This document shows positions 23,250-36,258 of a stretch of DNA of 64,000 bases, piece after piece. Within the stretch, counting starts at the first letter, position 1. Each line of letters opens with the position of its first letter. The notes beneath the pieces were generated by a model. It made no database searches. It saw nothing but the letters and a program-made list of their open reading frames with translations, and was not told the DNA's origin. Source of the stretch: Siphonodentalium dalli (taxonomy: Eukaryota; Mollusca; Scaphopoda; Gadilida; Siphonodentaliidae). The translations under genes were made by a program, and so were the position numbers. The stretch covers positions 9,653,729 through 9,717,728 of the forward strand of contig CP136068.1 in NCBI GenBank assembly GCA_032622095.1. Direction: 5' to 3'.

Positions 23250-24450
23250 GGAAAAACGGGTATAATTCCACTCCGATGGAGAAAATCCGTTCTCGAGGGG
23301 TTGATACATCTCAATGTCGGGTTTGTTATCCGATTACTTAAGACAAATTCGTGGTACCCCACTGACATCGCGTCTCCTACACAGGTTCCGTGCAGACCAG
23401 GGGCCTGTTTCATGAAGCAAGGTCATAAGATTATCTTAAGATGGACTTAATCTAAGATCTAAGGTGGATCTTATGATGTAACTTTTCCGTTTCAAGAACG
23501 CGTTTCACAAAACAAGATTAAGTCCTACTTATATGGATCGATGCATGACTGCGACCATGCATTCACGCCGAGTTAATCCACTGAGAGCAATGATCAGGTG
23601 GCGATTTTTTATGTGAGCCGACATAACTCGTGTATTATCGACCACCGCTCTCTACGTGTAGCAATAATCAAAATAAATCGGCGATGTCATCAGGACACAC
23701 ATAGGTCATTTTTCGATTCAAAGGGAAATGAAAAATATTTGTTAGAGTAACTTTTTTATTATTTTTATGCAGATGTTTTATGCGGTTGTCATACCATGGA
23801 TATATATATATAACTACGTTTTCATTAGCACACTCGTATTAAGGGGTGTCATCGTTACGGGTGTGTATATCATATATACAGTATGCTGTACAACGGTCAT
23901 CCCACCCCTGCAAAAAAAACATGACAAAAATTTGGACAGCCTTGAAAATCACGACATATGGGCGTGGGCATAAACTCAATAAAAATAATATTCTCTATAG
24001 AAAATTGTCACTATTTCTAAAACATATTTTGATAAAGAGCGTTTGTGTTACCTTTCCTATATGACATATCCGCTTTGTAAACAGCCGACGGAAGTTTGGA
24101 AAGAGGAAAGAATCAATACATTAATTGATCTCATTTTACCCCATCTCCCCACACACACATGGAATAACACAGAGGAGATTGTGAGCTTTGAGCTAGACCA
24201 TAATTCTTATCAAAAGTTTAATTAGTGGGTAATACAATTTTATAATATATATTATCTATAGGTCACATACACAGCTGCTAATTGACTATATCATACATTC
24301 GACGAGGCTCGGGGTGGCTAGTTGGTCTCTGTGGGGGGGGGGGTATATCGTGCAATTTCCAACTGCACCCACCCCTTAATTGAAGCGGGCCAAACTTCCA
24401 TGTTCGCGAAATGCCATGTACACCCCACCCGTTGGATGTAAACTTTCCAA
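23250..24450 (+). repeat. Mosaic tandem duplication built from three local templates
   Basis: Bases 23244-23352 copy 20015-20123. Bases 23352-23531 copy 21794-21973. Bases 23529-24450 copy 22332-23249. The third join skips 358 bp of the parent (21974-22331). Joints share TTCCAA (6 bp), T (1 bp) and TTA (3 bp) between donor sequences. Copies differ only by scattered substitutions, a 7-bp indel near 24056 and the poly(G) length, so the event is recent. Open frames in both copies are identical by duplication and do not show coding. Confidence 0.85.
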
Positions 24451-24902
24451 TTGGTATCTCAAATATTCCAACAGTTCGAAATTTCTAACCTGACGCCCCT
24501 AAAGTTGGTTATTTTCGGTTGCTGCTGTTTAAACCCAAAGAGAATTTGGTGTTGTTTAAGGGGGTGTAGTTGGACATTTCGAGGCGAACACCCCCTCTCA
24601 CTCTGTAGCCACGACCCTGTATACCAGACGACGAATTTGCCACCCAGACAATGTACAGATATCTCCGTAATTTGCAAAATAACATAGGCCGCCATACTTT
24701 TGATCGATATGCCACTTATCACGTTGGTCTTAACTTTAAAATTATCTTATGACACCTCACAGCAGTCGTAGAGTTAAGACCAAAGTTAAGACCATCTTAA
24801 GTTAAGACCTTGTTCGTGAAACGCACTTATGACTGAAGTTTGAACTTATGACCATCTTAAGTCCCAACTATGTCATAAGTTGCTTTGATGGAACAGGGCC
24901 CC

Positions 24903-26014
24903 GGCCTAACATGCGGGAACCCGATAGAAATTCAGTATTATTTATCTACACATCCGTAACCAGATCATAACATGTGCTGGTAGTGTACATCTGTGGAAGG
25001 GGGTATTGACCTTGATCTGAAAGCAAAATATAAAACTGTGCTGCCAGTGTGTACACGGTGCTTGCATAAATGCAAGAAACCGATTATCCAACCCATTTGG
25101 GAAACAATGAACAATAAAATAGTCTTAAAGTTGCTGATCGTTGTGCGCCAATATGGAAATAAATCAAGTTCAACTATAAAATAACTGTTCTTATCACATC
25201 AATGTCTTAATATATATTCATATATTTTTAGAATCATTAAACTAGTTATTTGTGTATACGTCATCCGTGCAACATGAACACAAAACTAATGTTGTCAACT
25301 GCAACACGTTCTGCATTCTGGAGCATTGAAACCAATATATAAAAGGACGCACCGGTACATGTGTTCCTGGCTCCATATATTTTGGACTTAGTCAGAGCTG
25401 ATGCATTTGATTATTTGATACTTCATAAAACGGACCTGAGCACTAAATACAGAATAAATCTGGCAGATATTTCACGTGACAAAATTATTAATGGTCGTGT
25501 TTATTTTTGTTCTTTAGTTATGATGAGTAAAACCACTTAAATCCAAGGATCGGTTGTCCCAATTCGCTATACGAGTTGTGGTCGCTTGTTAGATTCCTTT
25601 GGCCCCAAAATGCGAGGACTGTATTATGGATTCGATATTATTCGGTACGTTAACTTTGAAATCGTCTATTGTCGAGCCATGTTAATTATGTTATTTTGAA
25701 TTCAAAGTACGCCCAAAATTACGTCGCAATGAGCGAAGCCTCTCTTCTGTGGATCTCTTCAAGTCAGCCCAATTCTTCATCCACGGCATACGGGTTCTTC
25801 TGCAATTTGGATGAATTCAACTCAAGACTCACAAGTGATCATGTTATCGCGGTTGACGTGTACCGTATGTGACTGCTCTCCTTTGTCTATCTACTGATAT
25901 GGCTGCTTGCCGCAAAACACTGCAACGTAAATAGGCTCACAAGCCAAGACGCTGATCTTTAGTGAACTCCATAAATTGTGGTAATTTATCCACAGTTCGC
26001 TGTGTTCTGTAACT
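24903..26014. other. No recognised feature
   Basis: No repeat terminus or exon recognised. The segment just upstream of 26015 should hold the 5' UTR of the LINE ORF1 copy but shows no similarity by eye to the segment upstream of 51191. Confidence 0.35.
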
Positions 26015-27869
26015 ATGGAGCATATCATAACAGAATCTTATGCTCTTATTAATGGCACAGATGTTGGTTCAATCTCATACGATCAAAGTGAAAAATACCA
26101 CTATTTATCCTGACATTGAAACTGCTGATAATCCCTCGAATATAGAGCAAACGAATAACCTCTTAAAGGAATCTCCAGTAAACAATAGTAGTCATATCGC
26201 ACAAGCGTTATCGTGGTGCTCAAGTTTTATTCACAATACTACCAAAGATGACTTCTTACGCATTGTCATGGATTCTTGTCACGGTTCGGAACAACAACTT
26301 GAGAAACTTCGCCAGAACCTATTTAACCACTTACAATATTCGCCAAACCATGGAGTAGATACAACCGTGACATTGAAAATGAGACTTAAACCCAAGAAAA
26401 CTGACAAAGCTGACACTATAAATCAACTCTCGCTCGCAGGTAAGCTGTCCCGGGATATATACAATCTCTTGATGTACATGATAGACTACTATGCAGGATG
26501 TATTTCTGACATGTTGAACCCTTCGGAAGCAACAACTCGAAGCCATTCCGTATCTCAACCACCAAAAGCCTTGGAATCCGACATACAGTCAAAATTTGAC
26601 ACCATTATGCGTTCTATGACCGACATTAAAATGGATTTGAGTGTTCTAAAGGAATGGAATTCCAAAATAAATAATGCTATTAATATTGATATCCCCATGA
26701 TACAGGGAAACATCTCTGGATTGGACACCAGAGTGAAATATGTTGAAGAGGACGTTGCCGAAATTAAAAGAATAGTGCATGAAAACAAACTAACAATTGA
26801 GCAACTTCAAGATGAAAAACTGAACGGTTCAAACCTTATCAAAACTGATTTTATTATTCTGAATCAGGACTTCTCAGACGTTTTAGATCCCATGAGTATA
26901 GAATATGCAAAAATAAATTCAAACTCCGCAAAACTAGACGCACTAACTTGTCAAGTAAATGAACTGATTGAATGCGGACAAAATTGTGATTCTTCAAATA
27001 TAAACAAGGAATCGTGAACCGCAGAATGTGTTGACTTTATTAAAAGCACGATGGGAACCTTCTTCAATGAGCTAACACAAATAATGCATTCTACGTACAA
27101 ATCAGATGATGGTGCTCAATCAACTTCGTCCAAAGTAGATGTCATTGATACTGAATCAATTAGATCAGCCGATGTCGAGTCCACCGTTGGAGAAATGAAC
27201 ATATCTGCCCATCTTCAACGTGCATCATCACCGCGACTGTCGAGATCTAATTATCCGACACGTTCTCATTCTCACACTCAAATCACTTACGCTCATAGCG
27301 CCATCGTTCTCTTTCATCCCGACGTTATCGCCTCAGGGTTCTCGCTCACCAAGACGTCGTCGCTCTCACTCACGACGCCATTCATTCTCACGTTCACCAA
27401 GGCGACACCGTTCTCACTCATCTAGACGACGCCGTTCATCTCACCGTAGATCATATTCATCTAGAAGTTCACATTCGACTCACAGGAACCTTTACCCAGA
27501 ATACCACGATAGTGCTCGGCCAAACTATAATGGCAACTACCACTATGCAAAAGCTCCGATAGGCCAGCGATGGAACAACGGACAACTAAATGGTATAACT
27601 AACAAACGTACTCTTCAGACGACATTGATAAATACCTGTATGACAACCGAGTGGAATTTTCTATAGTTCGCCTCTATCCGAGTGTGAGTGGAACTTCTAC
27701 TGCCAGGATAAATGTATTAAATCACCACTCTGAATTTATTCTTGACAGAGATTTTTGGCCGGAGGGTATGGCATGCACTCGGATGGATAGTACCAGTTGG
27801 GATTGTTCTCGTTGCATCAGTGAGATCAGAACTATAATTCATCGCCCATATGGAGAACCATGGAGTTAA
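26015..27869 (+). pseudogene. ORF1-only copy of a LINE related to the 51-57 kb element (broken)
   Basis: Starts MEHIITESYALING, matching MDNILTETDAILNMD of the intact ORF1. It then shifts frame into the 26040-27017 open frame, with matching blocks FIHNTTKDDF / FVHNTPKDAF, SRDIYNLLMYMID / AIDIYNLFYCLLE and a coiled-coil-like stretch. An in-frame TGA (27015-27017) is followed in the same frame by TAECVDFIKSTM. Further shifts carry an Arg/Ser-rich tail (SRSPRRRRSHSRRHSFSRSP and more) through three frames. The C-terminal block (VEFSIVRLYPSV..ARINV..DFWPEG) matches the RRM-like end of ORF1 (VRHSVVRILQGG..ARINI..GFWPIA). ORF1 ends at 27869 and no ORF2 remnant follows. Conventional LINE truncation removes the 5' end, so this is unusual. 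Confidence 0.8.
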
Positions 27870-29599
27870 TTTGAGACAAGTGTAATGCGATAAGAACTAT
27901 TTATTTGGTAAATCGAAACAGTCAAAAATAATAGAAGCAATATAACATAGACAAGAAGGTGAGAACAACAACGCGCCATGCATGTGGAAACTTCACATGG
28001 AAAGTCTGAAATAAATTAGCTATACCAGCAATATGAGAGGGGAGGGAGGGTGGTTGTCAATTTAACTAATAAAATCTCGTATAAAATGACGTAACACGAA
28101 AAGGAAGAACTGAGTTACGTGTGCACTATCTACATGTACGTTGTGCGCGCGATGAACAGTACAATCGAGCTGCTACGTGAATGAGTAATATGTATAGGCC
28201 AAACACCGCGGGGAGAAAACGCTTAGATAATTAAATGCAGATAATTAGAACAGGAGGATGCTCTATCGAGTCCAGGCATAACCCAGTATTTGCGACATGG
28301 ACACAGCAGAGGACAATGTATGTCATTTGAGACAACTGTATTCCGGTAAGAGCTGTTTTTGGTGACAATTCTACATGGAATTCCACCCGGAATTGGCCGA
28401 AAGGGGGGATTTAAGCTATTGACTGAAGACAAATTAGGCTTTAGGCTGTCGAATACAGTGACTATGAACCTGAACTGACCTCCCTCGGCTCTATGCAAAT
28501 ATTCTACATCACGTGACATTCTCGCCTTCTGATGTGCTGAAAGCTGTACCCAATCATTGTATCTCATTTGACTTTCTAGCCTTATGATTGGCTGAGAAAT
28601 GTACCTATTCTTCGCACAGTGTTCAATCGTGAGAAGGTCGATATTACACCCGTGTATTACGTACATGTAGTCCCGGCCATAATTGGCATTTGACGTCACG
28701 GATTTGCGCTTGCCATTGAACACTTGTGTTTCATGCTAAATAATTTGAAAATACGATATTGTTTACGTTATACGGAGTGAGCTGAGTTCTCCAAATTGTC
28801 AGCATTTTGTGTTTTGTTGTTCCGTTCGGTGTGCGGAGAAGTGATATTCTGAATCATTCAGGCCACATAATTATCACCGTTCCACAACAGCGCTTCCATA
28901 TTTTACTTTGTCTCAAAAAGTCGTTCGGCTTCCGAATGCAAATTTGACAAAACCGCGTTGTTATTGTCGTTTATGTATATTTCTAAATGGTAAGCAAATA
29001 TATAATCGTCCTTCGTTGAGTTCATTCCATCTAAATATATTATGTTGAACTATTTATAATGTGCATGAACACTGTACAATCTGTCAATGTGATATTGAAC
29101 ACATTGAAAATCAACTTCGAATTGCGAGATTCGTAAATGAGACTAGGCCCCAGGCTCAGAATAGGGTATTGTTTACGCTATGAGATAACAAACGTTGCTG
29201 TGTACAATATAATGAATAGAGCATGTAAATTCAGTGTAATCACATGTCGTTTGGAAAATATCAGAAAACTTGATGTTGTTAAACCGACATTTAGTGGTGA
29301 ATAGCTAGGAAGCCAGGAAGACTGATTGAGCCTAGCACTGATAACAATAAAATAAAAGTACGCTTATATTGAAACTTTCTGGATAGAATGCAGACGACGA
29401 AGCTACCTGCTGACACAAACACAATTTTCACATTTAAAATTTATGCCATAGTATAAAGTATATGTATGAAGCTGCATATTTATATTAAACAAAGCTGATG
29501 AATCATGATATGGGTAGAACATGTATGCAACTACATGCTGTCATCCAGGAAATTGATATTTAACAAAGTTGATTAAACATGATAAAAACCAACATATCC
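27870..29599. other. No recognised feature
   Basis: Downstream of the ORF1 copy there is no trace of an endonuclease or RT. A minus-strand open frame of 166 codons (28223-28723) has no recognised motif and may be chance. Confidence 0.35.
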
Positions 29600-29971
29600 T
29601 CACGGAAATACACACACAATCGCCCTATACAATGAAATAGGTACAAAATATGATTATTTGATTATGAAATAAGCAGATCATGGAGTCATGTCCGTTATTT
29701 CGTTTCATGGCCCGGCCACAGTGGAAACACACGTTAAAGAGCGTACACTAGAAAGGGCGTGTGTTGGCTTCTTTTTGTCATTATGTGCATATTATCTGCT
29801 TAGAATTCCCTTATTATGAGTCGATGTGACTAAATAAGTCGATGTGACTAAAACGTGCTCATTTTCAGAACATTATCTACTAAAAATGAGGCGATTCTTA
29901 GCAGATTATCAACCCAAAATAAGTTATATTATAAGCAGAATAATGTGCGCATTTTTGGGAGAACGGGCTGT
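29600..29971 (-). mobile_element. Partial inverted copy of DNA element family G
   Basis: Ends TTTTTGGGAGAACGGGCTG, the reverse complement of the family left TIR (CAGCCTGTTCTCCCGAAAA at 42078). It contains family landmarks in inverted order: ATGAAATAAGCAGAT, GTTAAAGAGCGTACA, CATATTATCTGCTTAGAATTC and GAGTCGATGTGACTA. The opposite terminus was not found. Confidence 0.6.
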
Positions 29972-30954
29972 AATAACAGGGCATGAGTAGTGCCTGTATG
30001 AAGCTAGATGATGTAATACCAGCAATTTGGGATTAGGAAAGCTGATGGATTACGGTATAATGGTATGATAAGCACTTGTATGAAGATACATGCTGGCATA
30101 ACAGGAAATCGAACAAAGACGATGACTCGTAATAATATGTTGAGTCCGATATGAAGTTACGTTCTGACCTAATAGTAAAATTGATCGTGATTATTAATAG
30201 CACCGAACTGGCTTTTAGTTGTCAAGTATGAACTAGTCATAAGTTATGTGTATCGTCATATATAATCAAAGTCAAATCTTTGGAGGGGAGGGGGTATTGA
30301 GGCAAAACTATGGGTGTACAATAAAGGCCCAGCGTTACATATAGCTTGTTAACAAACAGTTACATGCATATATTAAGCAGGAAAAACTAGAAAAATAACC
30401 CTGGGTAATCCCCTGCTATGTTACTATTACTGTACATATTGTATTAATAAAGCGCGGGGACGCATTGATAAACCACAGGAGAAAACAAAAAAGTTATGTA
30501 CTATAAGTAACAAGAAAACCATAGTCATAAATGGTAACGCCCTCAAGATCATATTATTTGCCATTATATAAATATAACAACTTTAATGTGGTGATTGTGA
30601 AAAATCTGTATATTGGTATCGCCTATGTAGTTAATTATATGTGATATTTTTTTCTAAATTTCATTTGATAGAGTGGCATGAGTAGCGCATGAAATAACAT
30701 GCAAAAATAATAATTGGGCAAAAAATTGCGATCTTCGTAACATGGTTCAAGTACGAACACGTTTCTAATCACACTCAGTATCCAATTACGCAAATACCGA
30801 GTATGTTTTAATCACATTTAGTCCAACACCTCCTGTGACAGGGTCAGACATACTTGCCAGTATACACACTAGGAGTGCGTAAAGCTGATCTAAGAATGGC
30901 CTCAGGTAAAGCACTCCTGATATGACCTTTCTTAAAGGATTCATTAAAATACAT
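29972..30954. other. No recognised feature
   Basis: AT-rich sequence with short motif-free open frames only. Confidence 0.35.
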
Positions 30955-31480
30955 CTATGGTTCCATGAGGGTAAATTAAAATATGGTCACACCCAGAGAG
31001 GGTTAATTGAAAGATGGTCCAATATTAATGAGGGTAAATTAAAATATGTCAAATCAGGTTTAAATAAAATATGGTCCCATGAGGGTTAATTAATATATCG
31101 TCCAATCAGGGTTAATAACAAATATGGTCACATGATGGCTAATTAAAATTGTACCTTGATTGATAATTAAAATAACGTCCCATGAGGGTTAATACAAATA
31201 TGGACCCATCGGGATTAATTGAAATATGGTCCCATTAAGGTCAATTAAAATATGGTAATGTGACTTAATTAAATAATAAATATATGGTCCCATTATGAGG
31301 GTTAATTAAAATTAAAATATGGTGTCATGAGTGTTGTTTAAACTACGGTCCCACTGGGGTGGAATACAATATAGTCCCATGAGGGTCAGTTAAAATATGG
31401 TCCAATGAGGACTACTTATAATATGCCCCCTCCCCCATGAGTATCAATTAACACATGGTCCCAGGAGGGGGGTAATTTCT
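30955..31480. repeat. Degenerate minisatellite, unit ~26 bp
   Basis: About 18 to 20 imperfect copies of a unit containing GAGGGTTAATTAAAATATGG followed by TCCCAT, with frequent small indels. No open frame is maintained, and the units are too degenerate and unspaced to be a CRISPR-like array. Confidence 0.85.
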
Positions 31481-32544
31481 GAACATTCTTCGATTCATAT
31501 AGCATTCTGATATATCCTCGGTAGGCCAACACATAAATAAATAACATCTCTATTCATAGCTCCGATAAATTCCGCATATATAAAAACAAATGAAAAGTCA
31601 ATATTTACAAACAGTGCGAAGGAGTAACAATCCCAATGCATTTAGAATATAACATGCCTATATTTGTCGTATATAACTAAATGAAAAAGTTCACTAAACG
31701 ATATTAAATAACATTTTAAACACCGATATAAACAAACGCCTCGTATTCATTTTCGAATTAAAGTTCTTATACAATCGTTAAATCCCCGTGCGGTATAATA
31801 GTAGATAGCATTCCGATTTATTTCATGCGAAAATAAACGAAATATGTACGAAATATGTTCAAATAACAATGCAACAAAGCACGTTAAAGATCAATAGAAA
31901 CACATAACGCGCAGTGTGATAATGGTTAACGCACGAATTCCCGTTAGCATTAATCGCCTTGCACGTTTTGGCATCCCAATAACAATTAAGAAACAACTAC
32001 ACCTTTAACCGGCCTCGGGGCGCACTAACTTAATGCGTCCCAAAACAACCGGACTCGGGTCGCACTACAACTTTTAATGCGTCCCCAAAAAAAACCATGA
32101 TCTATAAATAAAACGCCCAGTGAACCATAGGTATCTAGAATTTGGACATTAGTATACACCCGAGGGCATACCAATTTCAACAGACATAGCCACATAGTCA
32201 TGGTAGGTGAAATGATGACCTAACTGTTACACGCATATACTAGTAGGCTCGTAAGCACAAATTAACTTGATGGTGTTGTGTCACCCAGGCATGGTGGACG
32301 GATAAGTGAGGCATTGTCATACAGGACAATGACCGTACTCGAGTTGGAAGATAAGACGGCCGGATATATGTGTACGCCAAACGAGAATAACGGCGGAATG
32401 ACAATCAGTAAGTAATTTGGTAGGCCAAACCGGCAAAATGTTGGAATGACGATGAAAGACATAATGCGGCCAAACCAGCGTCAACGCTGGAACAGATTGA
32501 CAGGACAAGGACCCGCCCTCTAATAAATACTCTCGAGAATAAAC
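31481..32544. other. No recognised feature
   Basis: Two imperfect copies of ACCGG..CTCGGG.CGCACTA (about 32009-32080) and no gene. Confidence 0.35.
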
Positions 32545-33000
32545 TCTATACATGTGCTGTGTTTCGTGATATATCTAAGACGGTCGAGAGGGTCTGTCAC
32601 GAATGCCTGGTATATAAACTAGAGCGATATGAAATTACCGGACCACTTCTTGGTTTTATTGACGATTATCTCACTAATAGAAAACAAAGCGTGATGCTAA
32701 ATAACAAGTCTTCAGAATATAAAAAAGATACAGGGGTAAATTTTGGCCCTTTCTTATTCTTAGTGCATATATCTCGCTAATATATTAAATATGTCACTAG
32801 AGTGTACGCGGATGATACCTGCCTCACTGATAGCAACGGAAGTCTCCAGGACATAGAGGATGTTGTAAATACTTTTCTTGTAGCCATATCAATATGGTCG
32901 AAACAATGGCTAGTGAACAAACGTCCATGCCATTTTCTTATACCGGTTTCCATCCTGACATACATGTTTTGCTCAACGGGGAATATATAACCCAAGTAGA
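32545..33000 (+). pseudogene. Decayed LINE reverse-transcriptase fragment
   Basis: Reads VFRDISKTVERVCHECL (an eroded FCDISKAFDRVWH block), then YEITGPLLGFIDDYLTNRKQ, a broken GPFLFLVHI block and VYADDTCLTDSNGS, followed by SIWSKQWLVNK. This is the palm core of a CR1/Jockey-type RT. A stop after LVHISR and a frame change before YADDT show it is dead. The catalytic aspartate of the first block is kept and the ADD pair is intact. Confidence 0.8.
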
Positions 33001-33820
33001 ATCACATAATCACCTAAGCTTGATCAAACGTAGTGACATTATTTGTATCAATGTGTTATCAAAGAAAATATATGGCCGCCTTGCAATACATCACAAATAG
33101 TATGTGTTCTTTGTAACTACAATCATCTCCCAATCACAAAGAATGTATAACCTACAAACAATGCCATACGTGCCTTTAATTATTTAATATATTAGCATCG
33201 TTAGCAAGATGTATGTAAATGGGAGTTGCTCGATTAATTATTAACGATCTGACAAGTGCAGTGTAGCCTACTGAAGACCACATCTATGGCGCTATTCTTT
33301 TTGGTTTGCCGAAAAAGCCACAATGAGAAGCGGCTTGTCACTGAGGTTAGTATCGCACAATCGGACGATCCCATTGTTTAGAAATATAATCAGAAGACAC
33401 ACCATTTTCATCTTCATAATAAAAATATATTACTTACGCGTATCGCTGCCTTTCATCCCATTAATCAGTCATACATGTACACATATTACTAGTCTTACAC
33501 GAAACTAATTGTAACACCAATTGGGTGTCCCACCGTCTTTTGCCATTTGAAATACCACCATCATATCGATCGAATGTCCCCAAGCGATTGTTTTCGGAAT
33601 TTGTTCGCATTACGATGAACACAGTTGACTTCGAACGTTTTACAAATACTACCAATAGTACACAGATAAACAATTTGTAAGACAATTAACGCTGAAGTTT
33701 GATTACTAAACATATATTGATAAAGACGTTGTCAAAGGCTGTTATGATGATTTGTTTTTGACCAAAACAGTGATTCAGCAACCAGTCCTAAATTATTAAG
33801 ATATGAACTTTGACTAATAT
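33001..33820. other. No recognised feature
   Basis: Only short open frames. Some sequence may be the 3' end of the preceding LINE fragment. Confidence 0.3.
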
Positions 33821-34168
33821 GTAAAGGTACTCAATCCGATTCGATAGTCCCCTTATCATCAGATTCCAACATCAACATTTTTTGAAATGCAGCTTCACTT
33901 ATCATAATCGATTAATTGCCCAAAAATAATGCTGACCACATTCTATAGTAAAAAGTTGCCCGAAACATGTTATTTTTCAACATTTTGTTTTACAAAATAT
34001 GGCCGGATTGTCAAATATTTACACACAAAGCCACTTGAGTTTAGATTTATCCATCTTCACCGCAATTTTGTCCGGTAGTAGGTTCCTCGACTAGAATAAA
34101 ATATTGTTTACCCCCGAAACCAAAGAGATAATAACTTGGGAGCGTTATTTCGGATTATGTATCTTTAA
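33821..34168 (+). mobile_element. TTAA-type MITE, family T1 copy 3
   Basis: Starts GTAAAGGTACTCAATCCGATT, where the expected TTAA has become GTAA. Ends TCGGATTATGTATCTTTAA with the TTAA intact at 34165-34168. The interior matches the 3168 copy (CAGATTCCAACATCAACA, GGTTCCTCGACT, TTACCCCCGAA). Confidence 0.75.
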
Positions 34169-36258
34169 CAACGCAGACCAATACAAACGTAACATAGTAA
34201 ACAAATGCTGCTCAGTATCCGGTATCCACATTCGATGATGGCATTCATAGCTTCAATCAAACTACAACATCTATGATATAATTTAGTATAGCGTTGGTAA
34301 ATTATGATGCATATTGCAAACAACACTCCAGTGCAGCCGACCATATATGATTTGTCAGCCAATGTCTTCTTGAATAACAATGCGTGCTACCCATTCGAAG
34401 CCGGTGAATCAATAATGTGCCCTTATTCACCAACTTGGTTTGGATATATTTTGTATCGGATGAAATATTGTGCTATCACTGACCCGTTTACGATTATTAT
34501 CGACATATAAGGAAGATGAGATGTGTTTTTGTTATAAGTTGACACCTTGATATCACGCCGGTATACCTTTGTAAAACCATTGTGTCATTGTGTAGAGACA
34601 TTAAATTACGTTAAATAGAAGTATATCCGATGAATTTCAAAGACTGTTCTCAAGCATAGAGTCCACAGCATGTTGAGGTAGGCAGGATTCACGAACACCG
34701 TCTCATAAAATGATCTTTCTATCGACTGACACGATGAAGGGGATGCAGTGTTGATTGTGGTTACTTTAAACAACAAATGTATACACCTATCATGATAACA
34801 AAACTGACGGGTTGACGGGGAAATATATCGAGTAGTTCACATTCGATACGATGCGACAAAGTTTAGAAAACAAAAGCAAAGCCTATCAGGAGGCTGTCTC
34901 GTGATATAGGTGGCCACTTGTTACCGGTAAACAAGACCGCTCTGCGAATTAATTCTATACTCGACGGGAAGCGGGATAGCTTTCGTGGTATTCCTGCTTA
35001 AGAAGTATTTTTGTTTACCTATACTTCGAGATATATATACATTAGTCAAAGTTGTGAACTTGTGAGTATAAAAAGCTTGTTTAAACTTGCCACTGCACTG
35101 TTACATCGGCAAAAGTATGTTAATGGACTGATAATATAAGATATGTTATTTTAGATTAACATGTATATGTCTGCAGATTTTAAATGAACTGCAACTTTCT
35201 GGATCATATGCTGGGAGTTCTGGAAACACACATTCTTGGTTTTCGCATTATTGTGCTATTGGCTCGCAAAGTATATACATATAATTCGACGATGCAGTAT
35301 GTTTTTTTTAATTTCAAAATCAAAATGCTAAGAGTTTCAAGTACGATGGTAAGTGGTACCGGTTACGAGCGATCAAACTCATATATGCTATATGAAACGT
35401 TTGTTCACGTAACTGTCTCATGGAGGTTTGGATATTGGTTCAGTGTGACTACTGACTTAACATCATATAAACTACTGAGTGAGTTGTTCTGACAAGTAAT
35501 AATACTTTCGTTTGGTTGGACGTTCCCAATTACGGCTATATCATAGAGCAAATGACAAAGTTCCAAGCAATAGTAAGTCATTGTTCTTGCGTTCCAAATC
35601 ATAAAGCGTTCGACATTGTTTAGCATATATAAGGTGCAGATGAGCCTATTGAGAATTCAGGAAATACCTTGACTATACGCTAATCGTAACCAACATATTC
35701 AGGTAACATATCTGCATATGGACCAGGGGTCACAAATACAACACACGATACACGATCTGAGTCGGCGGGGGTTTCTGAGCCTTGCTCGCAAATGTTTCAA
35801 TGCCATGTAATATTTTTACAAATCCACATTTACAAACATTGTGACAACTCAAATCAATATAAATGTTCAGGCTTACGATATAAACAGGGGAAAATAGAGC
35901 TTTAATCAAGAGAACTTCCAGTTTAAATATTTACCCAAAATTTATTTTTGTTATAACTCAATATCTTGGGGTTGGTCCGGATTCTGACGAGGAAACATGA
36001 ACTGTAAAAAGCATGAGTTGTCTCAGGTTTGCATTGTGATTTTTGACCTTCCATGATTCAGATGATGCCGGTGTCAGTTTATTTAATTATTCTAGTATAT
36101 TTATTGTATGGATATTGAAAGAAATACATATAATACTGTGTTACTATATTGTGTTCATGATTGTGTATATTTGTGTGACACGTATGGGAATTAGTCATAT
36201 AATAAATGATACGTAATTGAACATAACACGATATTTATTACAAAACAAATACGCATCT
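34169..36258. other. No recognised feature
   Basis: About 2 kb without a supported exon, RNA gene or repeat. The open frames at 34304-34510 and 35184-35492 show no family motif. Confidence 0.35.

Larger units (their letters stand above)
21842..24902. mobile_element. TIR element with GGGGCCTGTTTCATGAAGC ends, internally rearranged
   Basis: Left terminus GGGGCCTGTTTCATGAAGCAA (21842) matches the reverse complement of the right terminus (TTGCTTTGATGGAACAGGGC, ending 24902). Both sub-terminal regions are rich in CTTAAG, TTAAGTC and CTTATGAC motifs, and GCGTTTCAC occurs on each side. It is 3061 bp, or about 1860 bp without the 1201-bp duplication. No transposase motif was recognised, so it is non-autonomous. 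GG-starting termini would suit PIF/Harbinger, but no clear target duplication is seen. Confidence 0.55.

Noticed and set aside
22583-24064. Same short open frames appearing twice (for example MSSLRVCISYIQYAVQ)
   Set aside because: Explained by the recent DNA duplication, not by coding conservation.
28223-28723. 166-codon minus-strand open frame
   Set aside because: No motif, no splice sites or neighbour support; length alone is not enough in 64 kb of sequence.
30955-31480. Regularly repeated units that might suggest a CRISPR-like array
   Set aside because: Units are contiguous and degenerate without unique spacers, and the DNA is eukaryotic in character; it is a minisatellite.
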